A stretch of 64,000 bases of DNA from contig NZ_CANMKO010000003.1 of assembly GCF_947498515.1 (NCBI RefSeq), positions 248,001-312,000 on the forward strand, written 5' to 3'. The notes below the pieces were generated by a model. The model did no database searches and was not told the DNA's origin. It was given only the letters and a program-made list of their open reading frames with translations. This DNA is from an uncultured Pelagimonas sp. Lineage in GTDB: Bacteria; Pseudomonadota; Alphaproteobacteria; Rhodobacterales; Rhodobacteraceae. A program made the position numbers and the translations under genes. This document shows, piece by piece, positions 8,466-17,125 of the stretch (the stretch's first letter is position 1; each line of letters starts with the position of its first letter).

Positions 8466-9464
8466 CTAGCCGTTTAGGATTTTAGCCGCAGCCGGGGCGA
8501 AATAGGTCAAAATGCCGTCGCATCCCGCACGTTTAAAGGCCACGAGGCTTTCTAACATGACTTTTTCGCCGTCAACCCAGCCGCGCTCGCCAGCCCCGGC
8601 CAACATCGCGTATTCACCCGACACCTGATAGGCAAATGTCGGCGCGCCGAACATGTCTTTGGCGCGGCGGCAGATATCGAGATAGGGCATGCCCGGTTTG
8701 ACCATGACCATGTCGGCACCCTCCAACAGGTCGCGTTCAATCAGACGCATCGCCTCGTCTGAATTTCCGGCTTCCATCTGATAAGTCTTTTTGTCGCCCT
8801 TCAGCGCGCCAGACGCCCCAACCGCATCGCGAAATGGGCCATAAAAGGCCGAGGCAAATTTGGCCGCATAGCTAAGGAGCAAGACATCGTGATGCCCGCC
8901 CGATTCCAACGCGTCGCGCAATGCTCCGATCCGGCCATCCATCATGTCCGACGGGCCAATGATGTCAGCACCTGCTTCGGCCTGTGACATGGCTTGCTTG
9001 ACCAAGGCCTCAACCGTGCGGTCATTGACGATCACGCCGTCTTCGACAAACCCGTCATGGCCGTCGATATTATAGGGGTCCAATGCGACATCGGTCATAA
9101 TGGCAATGTCTGGCACGGCGTCTTTGATGGCGCGGGTCGCCCGGTTTGACAGGTTGTCGGGATTCCACGCCTCGGCGCAATCCTCGGTCTTAAGGCTCGG
9201 ATCGGTATAGGGAAACAGGCAAATCGACGGGATGCCAAGCGCATAGGCCTCGCGTGCGGCCTCAACTACCTTGTCAACTGAGAGCCGGTTTACCCCGGGC
9301 ATCGACGGGATGGGTTCCACAACACCTTCGCCATCACGCACGAATACCGGCCAAATGAAATCACCGGGGCTGAGTGTTGTTTCCTGAACCAGAGCGCGGA
9401 TCGCAGGTGTGCGGCGCAAACGGCGCAGTCGGGTGGCGGGAAAGGGGGCAACAGTCGGTTTCAT
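8466..9464 (-). CDS. hemB: Delta-aminolevulinic acid dehydratase HemB
   Basis: Porphobilinogen synthase, condensing two 5-aminolevulinate molecules, the second step of tetrapyrrole synthesis after HemA (also in this window). The two active-site lysines are visible: Lys202 in SYAAKFASAFYGPFR and the Schiff-base Lys256 in MVMVKPGMPYLD. The metal loop reads TDVALDPYNIDGHDG, with Asp in place of the cysteines of zinc enzymes, so this is the Mg-dependent form usual in Rhodobacter and Bradyrhizobium. The length of 332 residues is normal. The ATG at 9464 follows AAGGAC; the open frame extends 12 codons upstream. It is transcribed away from the membrane-protein gene at 9620. Confidence 0.97.
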   Translation of the reverse strand: MKPTVAPFPATRLRRLRRTPAIRALVQETTLSPGDFIWPVFVRDGEGVVEPIPSMPGVNRLSVDKVVEAAREAYALGIPSICLFPYTDPSLKTEDCAEAWNPDNLSNRATRAIKDAVPDIAIMTDVALDPYNIDGHDGFVEDGVIVNDRTVEALVKQAMSQAEAGADIIGPSDMMDGRIGALRDALESGGHHDVLLLSYAAKFASAFYGPFRDAVGASGALKGDKKTYQMEAGNSDEAMRLIERDLLEGADMVMVKPGMPYLDICRRAKDMFGAPTFAYQVSGEYAMLAGAGERGWVDGEKVMLESLVAFKRAGCDGILTYFAPAAAKILNG

Positions 9465-9619
9465 AGTGAAGTCCTTGTAAACGTCGCATTTGGGTGGCAT
9501 GGAATGTCCATTGTCTCAAGCCCCATTTGGCGTTTCGTGCCACTGGGTCGCGAAACACAGGCAATTCGCTATTAATTCGCCGTCGCCGGAATAGGCCGGC
9601 ACAAGGAAAGAGCAGCACA

Positions 9620-10141
9620 TTGGACTGGTACACCACCGTCTTTGAAGTCATAGACACCCGGTCGTTTTCGAACCTGTGGTACTGGATTATCTTGGCCGTG
9701 ACTTGGTCGTCGATTAGCCATTGGGTTTTGGGTGTGCCGTTCGATATGGTTGCGCGGGCGCGCCGCAACGGTGGGCAGGCGGAAAAAGATCTCGAAGATT
9801 TGGTCCGTATCAATGCCAACCGGTTTTTGTTCATTGTGCAAGAAGCCGGGCTTTGGATGACCGCTCTTGTTTCGGGAATTTTGACGGCTTTGTTGATCCT
9901 TGGCATTTACTATGGTGTCGAGTTCGCGCAGGCCATTTTCCTGCTGATGTTCCCACTGACATTTGTTGGCTTGCTAAGCATCTATTCGGCGCGCAAAGTC
10001 AAAGCAGGCGAAGATAGCGGAGATGCGCTTTGGCGTCGCTTGCGGATTCATCGGATGAGCACGCAAATGATTGGCATGGTGTCGATTTTCCTGACCGCCA
10101 TGTGGGGTATGTACCACAACTTGTCATCCTTTATTCACTGA
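9620..10141 (+). CDS. Conserved membrane protein (often labelled 'component of SufBCD complex')
   Basis: A 173-residue membrane protein with about four hydrophobic segments (LWYWIILAVTWSS, FIVQEAGLWMTALVSGILTALLI, AIFLLMFPLTFVGLL, MIGMVSIFLTAMWGM). I recall close relatives in Rhodobacteraceae carrying the loose label 'component of SufBCD complex', for which I see no basis here: no suf genes are near and no Fe-S motif is present. The start is a TTG at 9620, preceded by AAGGAAAG at about 9 nt; the longer open frame (from 9494) begins with a low-quality basic stretch overlapping the hemB promoter region. Function unknown. Confidence 0.75.
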   Translation: MDWYTTVFEVIDTRSFSNLWYWIILAVTWSSISHWVLGVPFDMVARARRNGGQAEKDLEDLVRINANRFLFIVQEAGLWMTALVSGILTALLILGIYYGVEFAQAIFLLMFPLTFVGLLSIYSARKVKAGEDSGDALWRRLRIHRMSTQMIGMVSIFLTAMWGMYHNLSSFIH

Positions 10142-10162
10142 AATATATGGCGCGCTAGGCCG

Positions 10163-10177
10163 TTAATCGCGGTTTAA
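10163..10177. promoter_or_regulatory. Candidate CtrA box upstream of mfd
   Basis: A perfect match to the CtrA consensus, TTAA-N7-TTAA, lies 61 bp before the chosen mfd start. One match in 64 kb could arise by chance at this base composition, so this is a candidate only. Confidence 0.35.
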
Positions 10178-10237
10178 CGCGCGTGTCAAAGTAAACTCGT
10201 GGTTGACCTTGCGGGTGCCGAAAGGCATTCGGTCCAT

Positions 10238-13200
10238 ATGGTTGACACACATGTATTAATGGGCGGCGCCCCCGAAGGGTTTGATGCCCGTCTGGTTCTG
10301 GATGAAATGGCACGCGCCTCTGGGCCGGTCATTCATATCGCACGCGATGACAAACGGCTGGCGTCTATGCGTGACGCTCTGGCGTTCTTGGCCCCAGATG
10401 TCCCTGTTGTAAGCTTTCCGGGCTGGGATTGTTTACCTTTTGATCGTGTGTCGCCCAACGCGGATATTTCTGCTGCTCGTATGGCGGCATTGGCTGGCTT
10501 CCTGCACGGAATGCCAAGCCAATACATTCTGTTAACCACCTTATCCGCGGCAATGCAGCGTGTTCCGGCGCGTGATGTCTTGCGCGAAGCGGCCTTTGTT
10601 GCGCGGGTTGATTCCCGCGTCGACGAAGAGGCCCTGCGCGGTTTCCTTGTTCGCATGGGCTTTAGTCAGGCCCCGACGGTGACAGAACCCGGTGACTACG
10701 CCATTCGTGGCGGTATCGTTGATATTTTTCCACCCGGAGAAGGCGGGCCAGTTCGGCTTGATTTCTTTGGTGATGTTCTGGACGGGGCGCGCCGCTTTGA
10801 TCCGGCCACACAGCGCACCACCGAAAAGCTGGACATGGTTGAACTTGCTCCTGTGTCCGAAGTCATTCTGGACGAGGCCGCGATCACGCGGTTCCGTCAG
10901 AATTACCGCATCGAATTTGGTGCCTCGGTCAAAGACGATCCGCTCTACGAGGCGGTCAGTGCCGGGCGCAAACATCAAGGCATTGAACATTGGTTGCCGT
11001 TTTTCCACGAGCGGTTGGAAACCCTCTTTGATTACCTGCCTGGTGTGCCGCTTTTACTCGATGATCAGATGACTCCGTCGCGCCTGTCGCGCTGGGAAAG
11101 TATCGAAGATCAATACGAAACACGGGCGCATGCGCTGACCCAGAAAAAGACAATGGGCAGTGTTTACAAACCCGTGCCGCCCGGATTGTTGTACTTGGAC
11201 GATACCGCCTGGGAAGTCGCCATTGAGGGGCGGCGCGTGGTGCAATTTCACCCGCTCCCACAAGCTTCTGGCCCCGGTGTTGTTGATGCGGGCGGGCGTA
11301 TTGGGCGCAATTTCGCACCAGAGCGCCAACAGGAAAACATAAGCCTTTTCGGCTCATTGGCCGATCATGTTAAGGCCCGAATGGCGAATGGTCCGGTGCT
11401 CATCGCCTCCTATTCCGAAGGCGCGCGCGAACGTCTAACCGGCTTGATCGAAGATGAAGGGCTGGCCGAGGCCATTCCGGTTGCCAATGGCACACGCGTT
11501 GGTAAACGCGGTCTCCATCTGGCGGTTTGGTCGCTTGAGGCTGGCTTTGTTGCGCCATGGGATGGCCAAGAAATCACGGTTATTTCTGAGCAAGATGTTC
11601 TGGGTGATCGTCTGATCCGCGCGCCGCGCAAACGCCGCAAGGCCGAAAATTTCCTCACTGAAACCCAAAGTCTTAGCCCCGGAAATTTGGTGGTCCACGT
11701 CGACCACGGGATTGGTCGCTACCTTGGGCTTGAGGTCATTACAGCCGCCGGTGCGGCGCATGAATGCATCAGTCTGGAATATGCCGAAGATTCCAAGCTT
11801 TATTTGCCGGTCGAAAACATCGAACTGCTGAGCAAATATGGTCATGACGAAGGGTTCTTGGACAAGCTGGGTGGTGGGGCTTGGCAGGCCAAAAAGGCCC
11901 GACTTAAAGAACGCATTCGCGAGATGGCCGACAAGCTGATCCGCATTGCTGCGGAACGGGCCTTGCGCAAAGCCCCGGTGATGGACCCACCGGCTGGGGC
12001 CAACGAAAGCTTTGCGGCGCGTTTTCCATATCAGGAAACAGATGATCAGTTAAACGCCATCAAAGACGTGATGGAGGACATGCATTCGGGCCAACCGATG
12101 GACCGATTGATTTGTGGCGATGTTGGATTTGGCAAAACCGAAGTTGCCATGCGCGCGGCATTTGTGGCCGCCATGTCGGGTGTACAGGTCGCGGTGATTG
12201 CCCCGACAACCCTGTTGGCGCGTCAACACTACAAGTCATTTGCGGACCGATTTAGGGGCTTTCCTTTACAGGTCGCGCCATTATCGCGCTTTGTCGGCAC
12301 GAAAGAGGCCACTTTGACCCGCGAAGGGATTTCGCGCGGGACCGTCGATATTGCCATTGGGACTCATGCGCTTTTGGCCAAGGGAGTCCGGTTTGAGCGG
12401 TTGGGTCTTTTGATTATTGACGAGGAACAGCACTTTGGCGTTCAGCACAAGGAACGCCTCAAGCAACTGCGTTCCGACATTCATGTTCTGACCCTGACCG
12501 CAACACCTATCCCGCGCACGTTGCAGCTTTCTCTGACCGGGGTGCGCGATCTGTCGATCATCGGAACGCCGCCCGTCGATCGCCTTGCGATCCGCACCTA
12601 TGTATCGGAATTTGATGCGGTAACCGTGCGCGAAGCACTGCTACGTGAACACTATCGCGGTGGTCAGTCTTTCTATGTGGTGCCCCGCATTGCCGACCTT
12701 CCCGAGATCGAGGAATTCCTCAAAGAGCAGATGCCAGAGATTTCCTACGTTGTTGCCCATGGCCAAATGGCAGCTGGGGAACTTGATGACCGTATGAATG
12801 CCTTTTACGACGGTAAATACGACGTGTTGTTGGCCACAACGATTGTTGAATCCGGCCTCGATATTCCGACGGCCAACACCATGATTGTGCACCGAGCCGA
12901 TATGTTTGGCCTTAGCCAGCTATACCAAATCCGGGGCCGTGTCGGGCGTTCGAAAACTCGGGCCTATTGCTATCTAACGACTAAACCCCGCGCCAAACTG
13001 ACGGCAACTGCCGAGAAGCGTTTGCGGGTCCTAGGGTCGATTGACACTTTGGGCGCTGGCTTTAGCCTCGCCTCGCAAGACCTTGATATCAGGGGCGCGG
13101 GTAACCTTTTGGGCGAAGAGCAATCCGGCCAGATGCGTGATGTTGGGTATGAGCTATATCAGTCCATGCTTGAAGAAGCGATTGCCAAGATCAAGTCCGG

Positions 13201-13699
13201 CAAGATGGAAGGTTTGACGGACGATGATGGCCAATGGGCGCCGCAAATCAATTTGGGTGTCCCGGTTCTCATCCCAGAAGATTACGTGCCCGACCTCGAT
13301 GTGCGCTTAGGATTGTACCGTCGATTGTCCTCGCTCAGCACCAAGGTTGAGTTGGAAGGTTTCGCCGCGGAACTCATTGACCGCTTTGGGAAATTGCCGC
13401 GCGAGGTCAACACGTTGATGCTTGTGGTGCGGATCAAAGCCATGTGCAAACGTGCCGGTATTGCCAAATTGGATGGCGGTCCCAAGGGGGCAACCGTGCA
13501 GTTTCACAACGATAAATTCGCGCGACCTGAAGGGTTGGTTGAATTTATGCGCGCGCAAGGGGATCTGGCCAAGATCAAGGACAACAAGATCATCATCCGG
13601 CGCGATTGGCGCAGTGATGCGGACAAGATCAAAGGGGCCTTTGCCATTGCCCGCGATCTGGCCGAAGCGGCGGGCAAGATTAAGAAGCGCGCTAAGTGA
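10238..13699 (+). CDS. mfd: Transcription-repair coupling factor Mfd
   Basis: ATP-driven translocase that removes RNA polymerase stalled at DNA damage and recruits UvrAB. The 1153-residue protein has the UvrB-like N-terminal module (SFPGWDCLPFDRVSPN), the polymerase-interaction domain (VVHVDHGIGRYLGLE), a RecG-like helicase core with Walker A GDVGFGKTE near residue 627, IIDEEQHFG, TATPIPRT and GRVGRSKTRAYCY, and the C-terminal D7 domain. Relatives begin with a short stretch before GGAPEGFD, which favours the ATG at 10238; AAAGG is 12 nt upstream, rather far. A GTG at 10199 would add 13 residues. The gene ends 16 nt before the convergent regulator. Confidence 0.95.
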   Translation: MVDTHVLMGGAPEGFDARLVLDEMARASGPVIHIARDDKRLASMRDALAFLAPDVPVVSFPGWDCLPFDRVSPNADISAARMAALAGFLHGMPSQYILLTTLSAAMQRVPARDVLREAAFVARVDSRVDEEALRGFLVRMGFSQAPTVTEPGDYAIRGGIVDIFPPGEGGPVRLDFFGDVLDGARRFDPATQRTTEKLDMVELAPVSEVILDEAAITRFRQNYRIEFGASVKDDPLYEAVSAGRKHQGIEHWLPFFHERLETLFDYLPGVPLLLDDQMTPSRLSRWESIEDQYETRAHALTQKKTMGSVYKPVPPGLLYLDDTAWEVAIEGRRVVQFHPLPQASGPGVVDAGGRIGRNFAPERQQENISLFGSLADHVKARMANGPVLIASYSEGARERLTGLIEDEGLAEAIPVANGTRVGKRGLHLAVWSLEAGFVAPWDGQEITVISEQDVLGDRLIRAPRKRRKAENFLTETQSLSPGNLVVHVDHGIGRYLGLEVITAAGAAHECISLEYAEDSKLYLPVENIELLSKYGHDEGFLDKLGGGAWQAKKARLKERIREMADKLIRIAAERALRKAPVMDPPAGANESFAARFPYQETDDQLNAIKDVMEDMHSGQPMDRLICGDVGFGKTEVAMRAAFVAAMSGVQVAVIAPTTLLARQHYKSFADRFRGFPLQVAPLSRFVGTKEATLTREGISRGTVDIAIGTHALLAKGVRFERLGLLIIDEEQHFGVQHKERLKQLRSDIHVLTLTATPIPRTLQLSLTGVRDLSIIGTPPVDRLAIRTYVSEFDAVTVREALLREHYRGGQSFYVVPRIADLPEIEEFLKEQMPEISYVVAHGQMAAGELDDRMNAFYDGKYDVLLATTIVESGLDIPTANTMIVHRADMFGLSQLYQIRGRVGRSKTRAYCYLTTKPRAKLTATAEKRLRVLGSIDTLGAGFSLASQDLDIRGAGNLLGEEQSGQMRDVGYELYQSMLEEAIAKIKSGKMEGLTDDDGQWAPQINLGVPVLIPEDYVPDLDVRLGLYRRLSSLSTKVELEGFAAELIDRFGKLPREVNTLMLVVRIKAMCKRAGIAKLDGGPKGATVQFHNDKFARPEGLVEFMRAQGDLAKIKDNKIIIRRDWRSDADKIKGAFAIARDLAEAAGKIKKRAK

Positions 13700-13715
13700 T
13701 TGGAAAGGAACCTGA

Positions 13716-14480
13716 CTAGGTCGCAAGACTTTCCAAAAATAGGCGCGTTTCCTCGTCTGCGGGGAACATCAGCTCGATTTTTAAATCCGACAAGGTGACT
13801 TCTTCTGCACTGCCAAATTGGGCCAGGGTGCTAAATAACGACAGGCGTGTTGGACCCGCCCGAAATATCGTTGGCGTTACGGGCGGCAAAGGAACCGGGG
13901 GCTCATAGGCCTTGATCGTTGGGTCATGGGCCAACAATTCAGCGGCTTGATCGAGTTCTGCGATACCACCGGCCTCGGCGCTTTCAGCACGCAAGCGCAT
14001 TGTGATATGGTGTCCAAATTCGGGCCAATTTTCAACAGCTTCTGGGCCGACATTGGTTTCCAAAAGTAACTGAATCATGCTTTGTCCGACGGTCAAACCG
14101 ATGCCAGAAAACAGTATTTCTGCAGGTTTGTTCATTTGAGTGATACGCCAAAGCCGATCCATCACTACGGCTGGGTATGGAGCATGGCGGTCCAACATCC
14201 GATCAATGGCCTGAGAAAAGGGCGCAAGAGCAACCGCTTCGCGTTTCAAATCGGGGTAGACTGGGGCAAAGCCAGCTGCGACCAAGAGGCGATTGCGAGC
14301 AGGGCGTGGCATGTTCAGCGTTTCGGACAACCGGAGGATCATGCCGCGGCTTGGTCGCGCGCGTCCGGTTTCCAAGAATGACAGGTGCCGCGCCGATATT
14401 CCGCATTCGGTGGCCAAGGCCAGCTGGGACAAGCGGCGTGTCGTGCGCCAGGTTTTCAAATCGTCTGCAAAATGGGTCAT
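13716..14480 (-). CDS. XRE-family regulator with MmyB-like ligand domain
   Basis: A 254-residue transcription factor. Residues 8-62 form an XRE-type helix-turn-helix (LSQLALATECGISARHLSFLETGRA), and residues 100-250 resemble the PAS-like ligand-binding domain of MmyB-type regulators (APYPAVVMDRLWRITQMNKPAEILF). Members of this class often repress a nearby oxidoreductase or act on themselves and may bind fatty acids; none of this is visible directly. No enzyme partner lies next door: the flanks are mfd and a one-carbon operon. A perfect 9-bp inverted repeat 32 bp upstream of the start is a good candidate for its own operator. Confidence 0.88.
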   Translation of the reverse strand: MTHFADDLKTWRTTRRLSQLALATECGISARHLSFLETGRARPSRGMILRLSETLNMPRPARNRLLVAAGFAPVYPDLKREAVALAPFSQAIDRMLDRHAPYPAVVMDRLWRITQMNKPAEILFSGIGLTVGQSMIQLLLETNVGPEAVENWPEFGHHITMRLRAESAEAGGIAELDQAAELLAHDPTIKAYEPPVPLPPVTPTIFRAGPTRLSLFSTLAQFGSAEEVTLSDLKIELMFPADEETRLFLESLAT

Positions 14481-14511
14481 TGGGCCACAATAGCAGAGAT
14501 TTAACGCAAAT

Positions 14512-14532
14512 CACTTACCTATGAGGTAAGTG
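14512..14532. promoter_or_regulatory. Palindromic candidate operator of the XRE regulator
   Basis: CACTTACCT and its exact complement are separated by ATG (9-3-9). The site lies 32-52 bp upstream of the regulator's start codon, where an autoregulatory operator is expected. It has no T run, so it is not a terminator. Confidence 0.5.
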
Positions 14533-14602
14533 TTCCGTGATCAAATGGGCCGACAAGACCGATCAGCTTATCCACGATGGGGGCAGGATGGGCCGTCAAC
14601 GT

Positions 14603-14637
14603 TTTGATAAAACGCCCGCCGGTGAGGGCGGGCGTTT
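14603..14637 (-). terminator. Terminator of the one-carbon operon
   Basis: A perfect 11-bp stem (14610-14620 with 14627-14637) with a 6-nt loop lies 5 nt after the stop of the pterin-binding methyltransferase. On the minus strand it is followed by a T-rich GTTTTATC tail. Confidence 0.85.
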
Positions 14638-14641
14638 GAAG

Positions 14642-15703
14642 TTAACCGCGACGGCGACGACGGCCGCCTCGGCCTCCGCTTTCACCTGGTGCTTTGTTGA
14701 ATTTGATCCAAGCAGCCCCGCCTTCGTCATTGTTTGTGAGGAAGTTCGCGGCGCGAATGGCTTCCATCTCTTTGCCTGCTTTGGCCGTGGTGCTCCCCAA
14801 ACCGAACAATTTGCAAAAGGCCTCATCATCTAAGTCGGCGGGCAAAACGATTCCGGCGGCTTCGACTTCTGCTTTCTTTTCAGCAAGCTTTTTGGGGCCG
14901 ACGGGCAGGGCGATTGGGTTCATGATCGCCGATGTCATGCCTGCGCCCATTGCCATGGGCAAAAACGCGTTGTTGATGCCGTGGCGGTTGGGCAATCCAA
15001 AGGAGATGTTTGACGCACCGCAAGTGGTGTTTACGCCCAGTTCCTCGCGCAAGCGCCGCACAAGGGTAAAGACCTGCAGCCCAGCAGTACCCATTGCGCC
15101 AATGGGCATAACCAGTGGATCAACAACGATATCATGGGCAGGAATGCCAAAATCAGCGGCGCGTTCAACGATCTTTTTGGCCACGGCGAAACGCACATCC
15201 GGGTCTTCGGAAATGCCGGTATCGTCGTTGGAAATCGCCACAACTGGAACGTTGTATTTTTTGACCAGCGGTAGAACCAGTTCAAGGCGCTCTTCTTCAC
15301 CGGTGACGGAATTCAGCAACGGACGCCCTTCGGCGGCGGCAAGGCCAGCTTCAAGCGCACCCGGTACTGAACTATCAATGCACAGCGGACAATCGGTGAC
15401 GGCCTGCACCTTTTCGATCAAGGCCTTCATCAAATCGGGTTCGACAAAGTTGTTATCCGCATAGCGTGGATCTTCGGCCATTTTGTTCGAAAAGACGGCA
15501 CCAGAGTTAATATCGAGCACCGTGGCCCCGGCAGCAACCTGAGCAATGGCATCGGCTTCAACCCGTGAAAAATCGCCGGCCTCAAGTTCGGTGTTCAGGA
15601 TTTTACGGCCTGTTGGGTTGATCCGTTCGCCGATCACACAGAAGGGCTGATCAAAACCGATGATCGCGGTTTTGCTTTTGGATTCAATGATAGTACGGGT
15701 CAT
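14642..15703 (-). CDS. Pterin-binding methyltransferase, probable split methionine synthase component
   Basis: A stand-alone methyltetrahydrofolate-binding domain of the MetH/dihydropteroate synthase TIM-barrel family, moving a methyl group from 5-methyltetrahydrofolate to a cobalamin protein. Visible family blocks are IGERINPTGRK near residue 25, LDINSGA, CIDSSVPGALEAGL and ISNDDTGI. At 353 residues it is one domain of classical MetH; cobalamin and homocysteine domains are absent. In roseobacters a three-part methionine synthase is known, and this would be its pterin part (family knowledge). It follows the MetF-like gene by 3 nt, which supplies its substrate. The C terminus ends in an unusual Gly/Arg tail (GGRGGRRRRRG). 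An alternative is a methyltransferase for methylamine or betaine catabolism. Confidence 0.85.
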   Translation of the reverse strand: MTRTIIESKSKTAIIGFDQPFCVIGERINPTGRKILNTELEAGDFSRVEADAIAQVAAGATVLDINSGAVFSNKMAEDPRYADNNFVEPDLMKALIEKVQAVTDCPLCIDSSVPGALEAGLAAAEGRPLLNSVTGEEERLELVLPLVKKYNVPVVAISNDDTGISEDPDVRFAVAKKIVERAADFGIPAHDIVVDPLVMPIGAMGTAGLQVFTLVRRLREELGVNTTCGASNISFGLPNRHGINNAFLPMAMGAGMTSAIMNPIALPVGPKKLAEKKAEVEAAGIVLPADLDDEAFCKLFGLGSTTAKAGKEMEAIRAANFLTNNDEGGAAWIKFNKAPGESGGRGGRRRRRG

Positions 15704-15706
15704 ACT

Positions 15707-16645
15707 TTATCCTTGGATAGGCGCTACGGGCGCGGCCGCAGGGCCGCCGTTATTGATGGCCCAATTGGCGTTGGTTTTGATGCCGCCAAGTGGGAAGAAA
15801 TGCACGCGTTCGATGTTGAAATCGGGATTTGCGGCTTTGTGCGCTGCCAGCTTGGTCAATACGTCCATTGGTTCGTAGGGCAAGAGTAGCTTGGATACAT
15901 CCATGGCACGTTTTTGCAAAACCTTGAGCGACGGGCCAACGCCACAGGCGATGGCGAACTTGATCAGAGTTTGCAATTTGGCCGGGCCTGCAATGCCAAT
16001 ATGAATTGGAATATCAATACCTTCTGAGGCGAGACGATCGGCCCACGCGATGATCGGATCGGCATCAAAGGCAAACTGTGTCGCCAAGGCCATATCTGCA
16101 TCCGAGGTTTCATTGAACCTCTGCTTCCAGCGCAGCGCGTCCATCACAGCGTCATCGCCGCCATTTGGATCAATGTCTTTGTTGCCCTCGGGGTGGCCAG
16201 CGACGTGCAGACGTTTGAATCCCGCCTTATCGAACAAACCGGTTTCCAGCAATTGCATCGAGCTGTGGAAATCACCGTGGGGCTGGGCAACACCGCCTGC
16301 CAAAAGCAGGGCCTGCTCAACTCCGGCTTCGCCTTGATACATGGCGATCCAGTTTCCCAGGGTCGCCTTGTCATTGATAATACGTGCCGGGAAATGCGGC
16401 ATGACAGTGTAGCCTTGGTCAGCTAAACGTTTGGCCGTCGCAACCATTTCAGCGATTGGAGTGCCTTCGATATGGGCGATGTAAACGCGTGTATCGGCGG
16501 GCAAAAGCGCGCGGAAATCATCGATTTTGCCAGCGGTGCGCGGCATGACCTCGATAGAATATCCCTCGAGAAAGGCCTCTAGATCAGCGTTGCGCTGTCC
16601 GGTTTGCGTCGCGTCGTCGCGTTTGCGGAAATTCAGCAGAGCCAT
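15707..16645 (-). CDS. MetF-like methylenetetrahydrofolate reductase
   Basis: Flavoprotein of the MetF TIM-barrel family, expected to reduce 5,10-methylenetetrahydrofolate to 5-methyltetrahydrofolate. The 312-residue protein shows SIEVMPRTAGKIDDF near the N terminus, TRVYIAHIEGTP, the block VMPHFPARIINDKATLGNW and the C-terminal FFPLGGIKTNANWA. The sequence departs from enteric MetF, as is usual in this subgroup. The ATG at 16645 follows GGGAGG by 6 nt; the frame is open slightly further. It lies between the 'virulence factor' gene (29 nt) and the pterin-binding methyltransferase (3 nt), so the three are one operon for making and passing on methyl groups. Confidence 0.85.
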   Translation of the reverse strand: MALLNFRKRDDATQTGQRNADLEAFLEGYSIEVMPRTAGKIDDFRALLPADTRVYIAHIEGTPIAEMVATAKRLADQGYTVMPHFPARIINDKATLGNWIAMYQGEAGVEQALLLAGGVAQPHGDFHSSMQLLETGLFDKAGFKRLHVAGHPEGNKDIDPNGGDDAVMDALRWKQRFNETSDADMALATQFAFDADPIIAWADRLASEGIDIPIHIGIAGPAKLQTLIKFAIACGVGPSLKVLQKRAMDVSKLLLPYEPMDVLTKLAAHKAANPDFNIERVHFFPLGGIKTNANWAINNGGPAAAPVAPIQG

Positions 16646-16674
16646 GATGGCCTCCCTCAGCTTCATGGCGGGAC

Positions 16675-16971
16675 TTATGCCCAACCATCATTTGCGATCA
16701 GCGTCTTAAGACGCTCTTGGTCGTACTCGGTGTCCAATCGTGTGGCTTCTGTTGCGGCCACTTCGGTTTGATCACCGTCCTGAGATCCAGAGGGAACTTT
16801 GCGCCATTCTGCCAGATATGCGTCGGTATCGATTTGACCGCCTTTCATGGCGGCGCGATCAATCGCCTGTTCAAAGCGTTCGGGCAATTGCACCTTGGCG
16901 GCGCGTCGCCCTTTGCCCACGATCACTTGGGCGGGAATGTCACGCCAATAGACGATCGTGATATCTGGCAT
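16675..16971 (-). CDS. 'Virulence factor' family small protein (PF13769-like)
   Basis: A 98-residue soluble protein. The block ITIVYWRDIPAQVIVGKGRR followed by AKVQLPERFEQAIDRAAMK is the signature of a family called 'virulence factor' in databases, a name without biochemical basis. It is first in an operon with a MetF-like reductase and a pterin-binding methyltransferase. This context suggests a helper of cobalamin-dependent methionine synthesis, for example in assembling or reactivating the split enzyme; that is inference. GAGGA lies about 10 nt before the ATG. No catalytic motif is visible. Confidence 0.8.
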   Translation of the reverse strand: MPDITIVYWRDIPAQVIVGKGRRAAKVQLPERFEQAIDRAAMKGGQIDTDAYLAEWRKVPSGSQDGDQTEVAATEATRLDTEYDQERLKTLIANDGWA

Positions 16972-17125
16972 TTTGCTGATTCCTCTTGGTCCTCTTAGAA
17001 CCTTTAGCTGTGAGAAGGTGGCGTTCGTTGTCGAATTTCGACTTGTGCCAATCCATGAGCGACAGGGTAGGGCCTATGCAAAGATTGTTAAACCTCTTGG
17101 GATCGTATAAGTTTTCAGGATAAAC

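Noticed and set aside
9620-10141. Fe-S cluster assembly role for the membrane protein
   Set aside because: The label seen for relatives has no support here: membrane protein, no Cys motif, no suf genes nearby.
14694-15464. 256-codon plus-strand frame opposite the pterin-binding methyltransferase
   Set aside because: Antisense shadow with no ribosome site; the minus-strand gene has clear family motifs and operon context.
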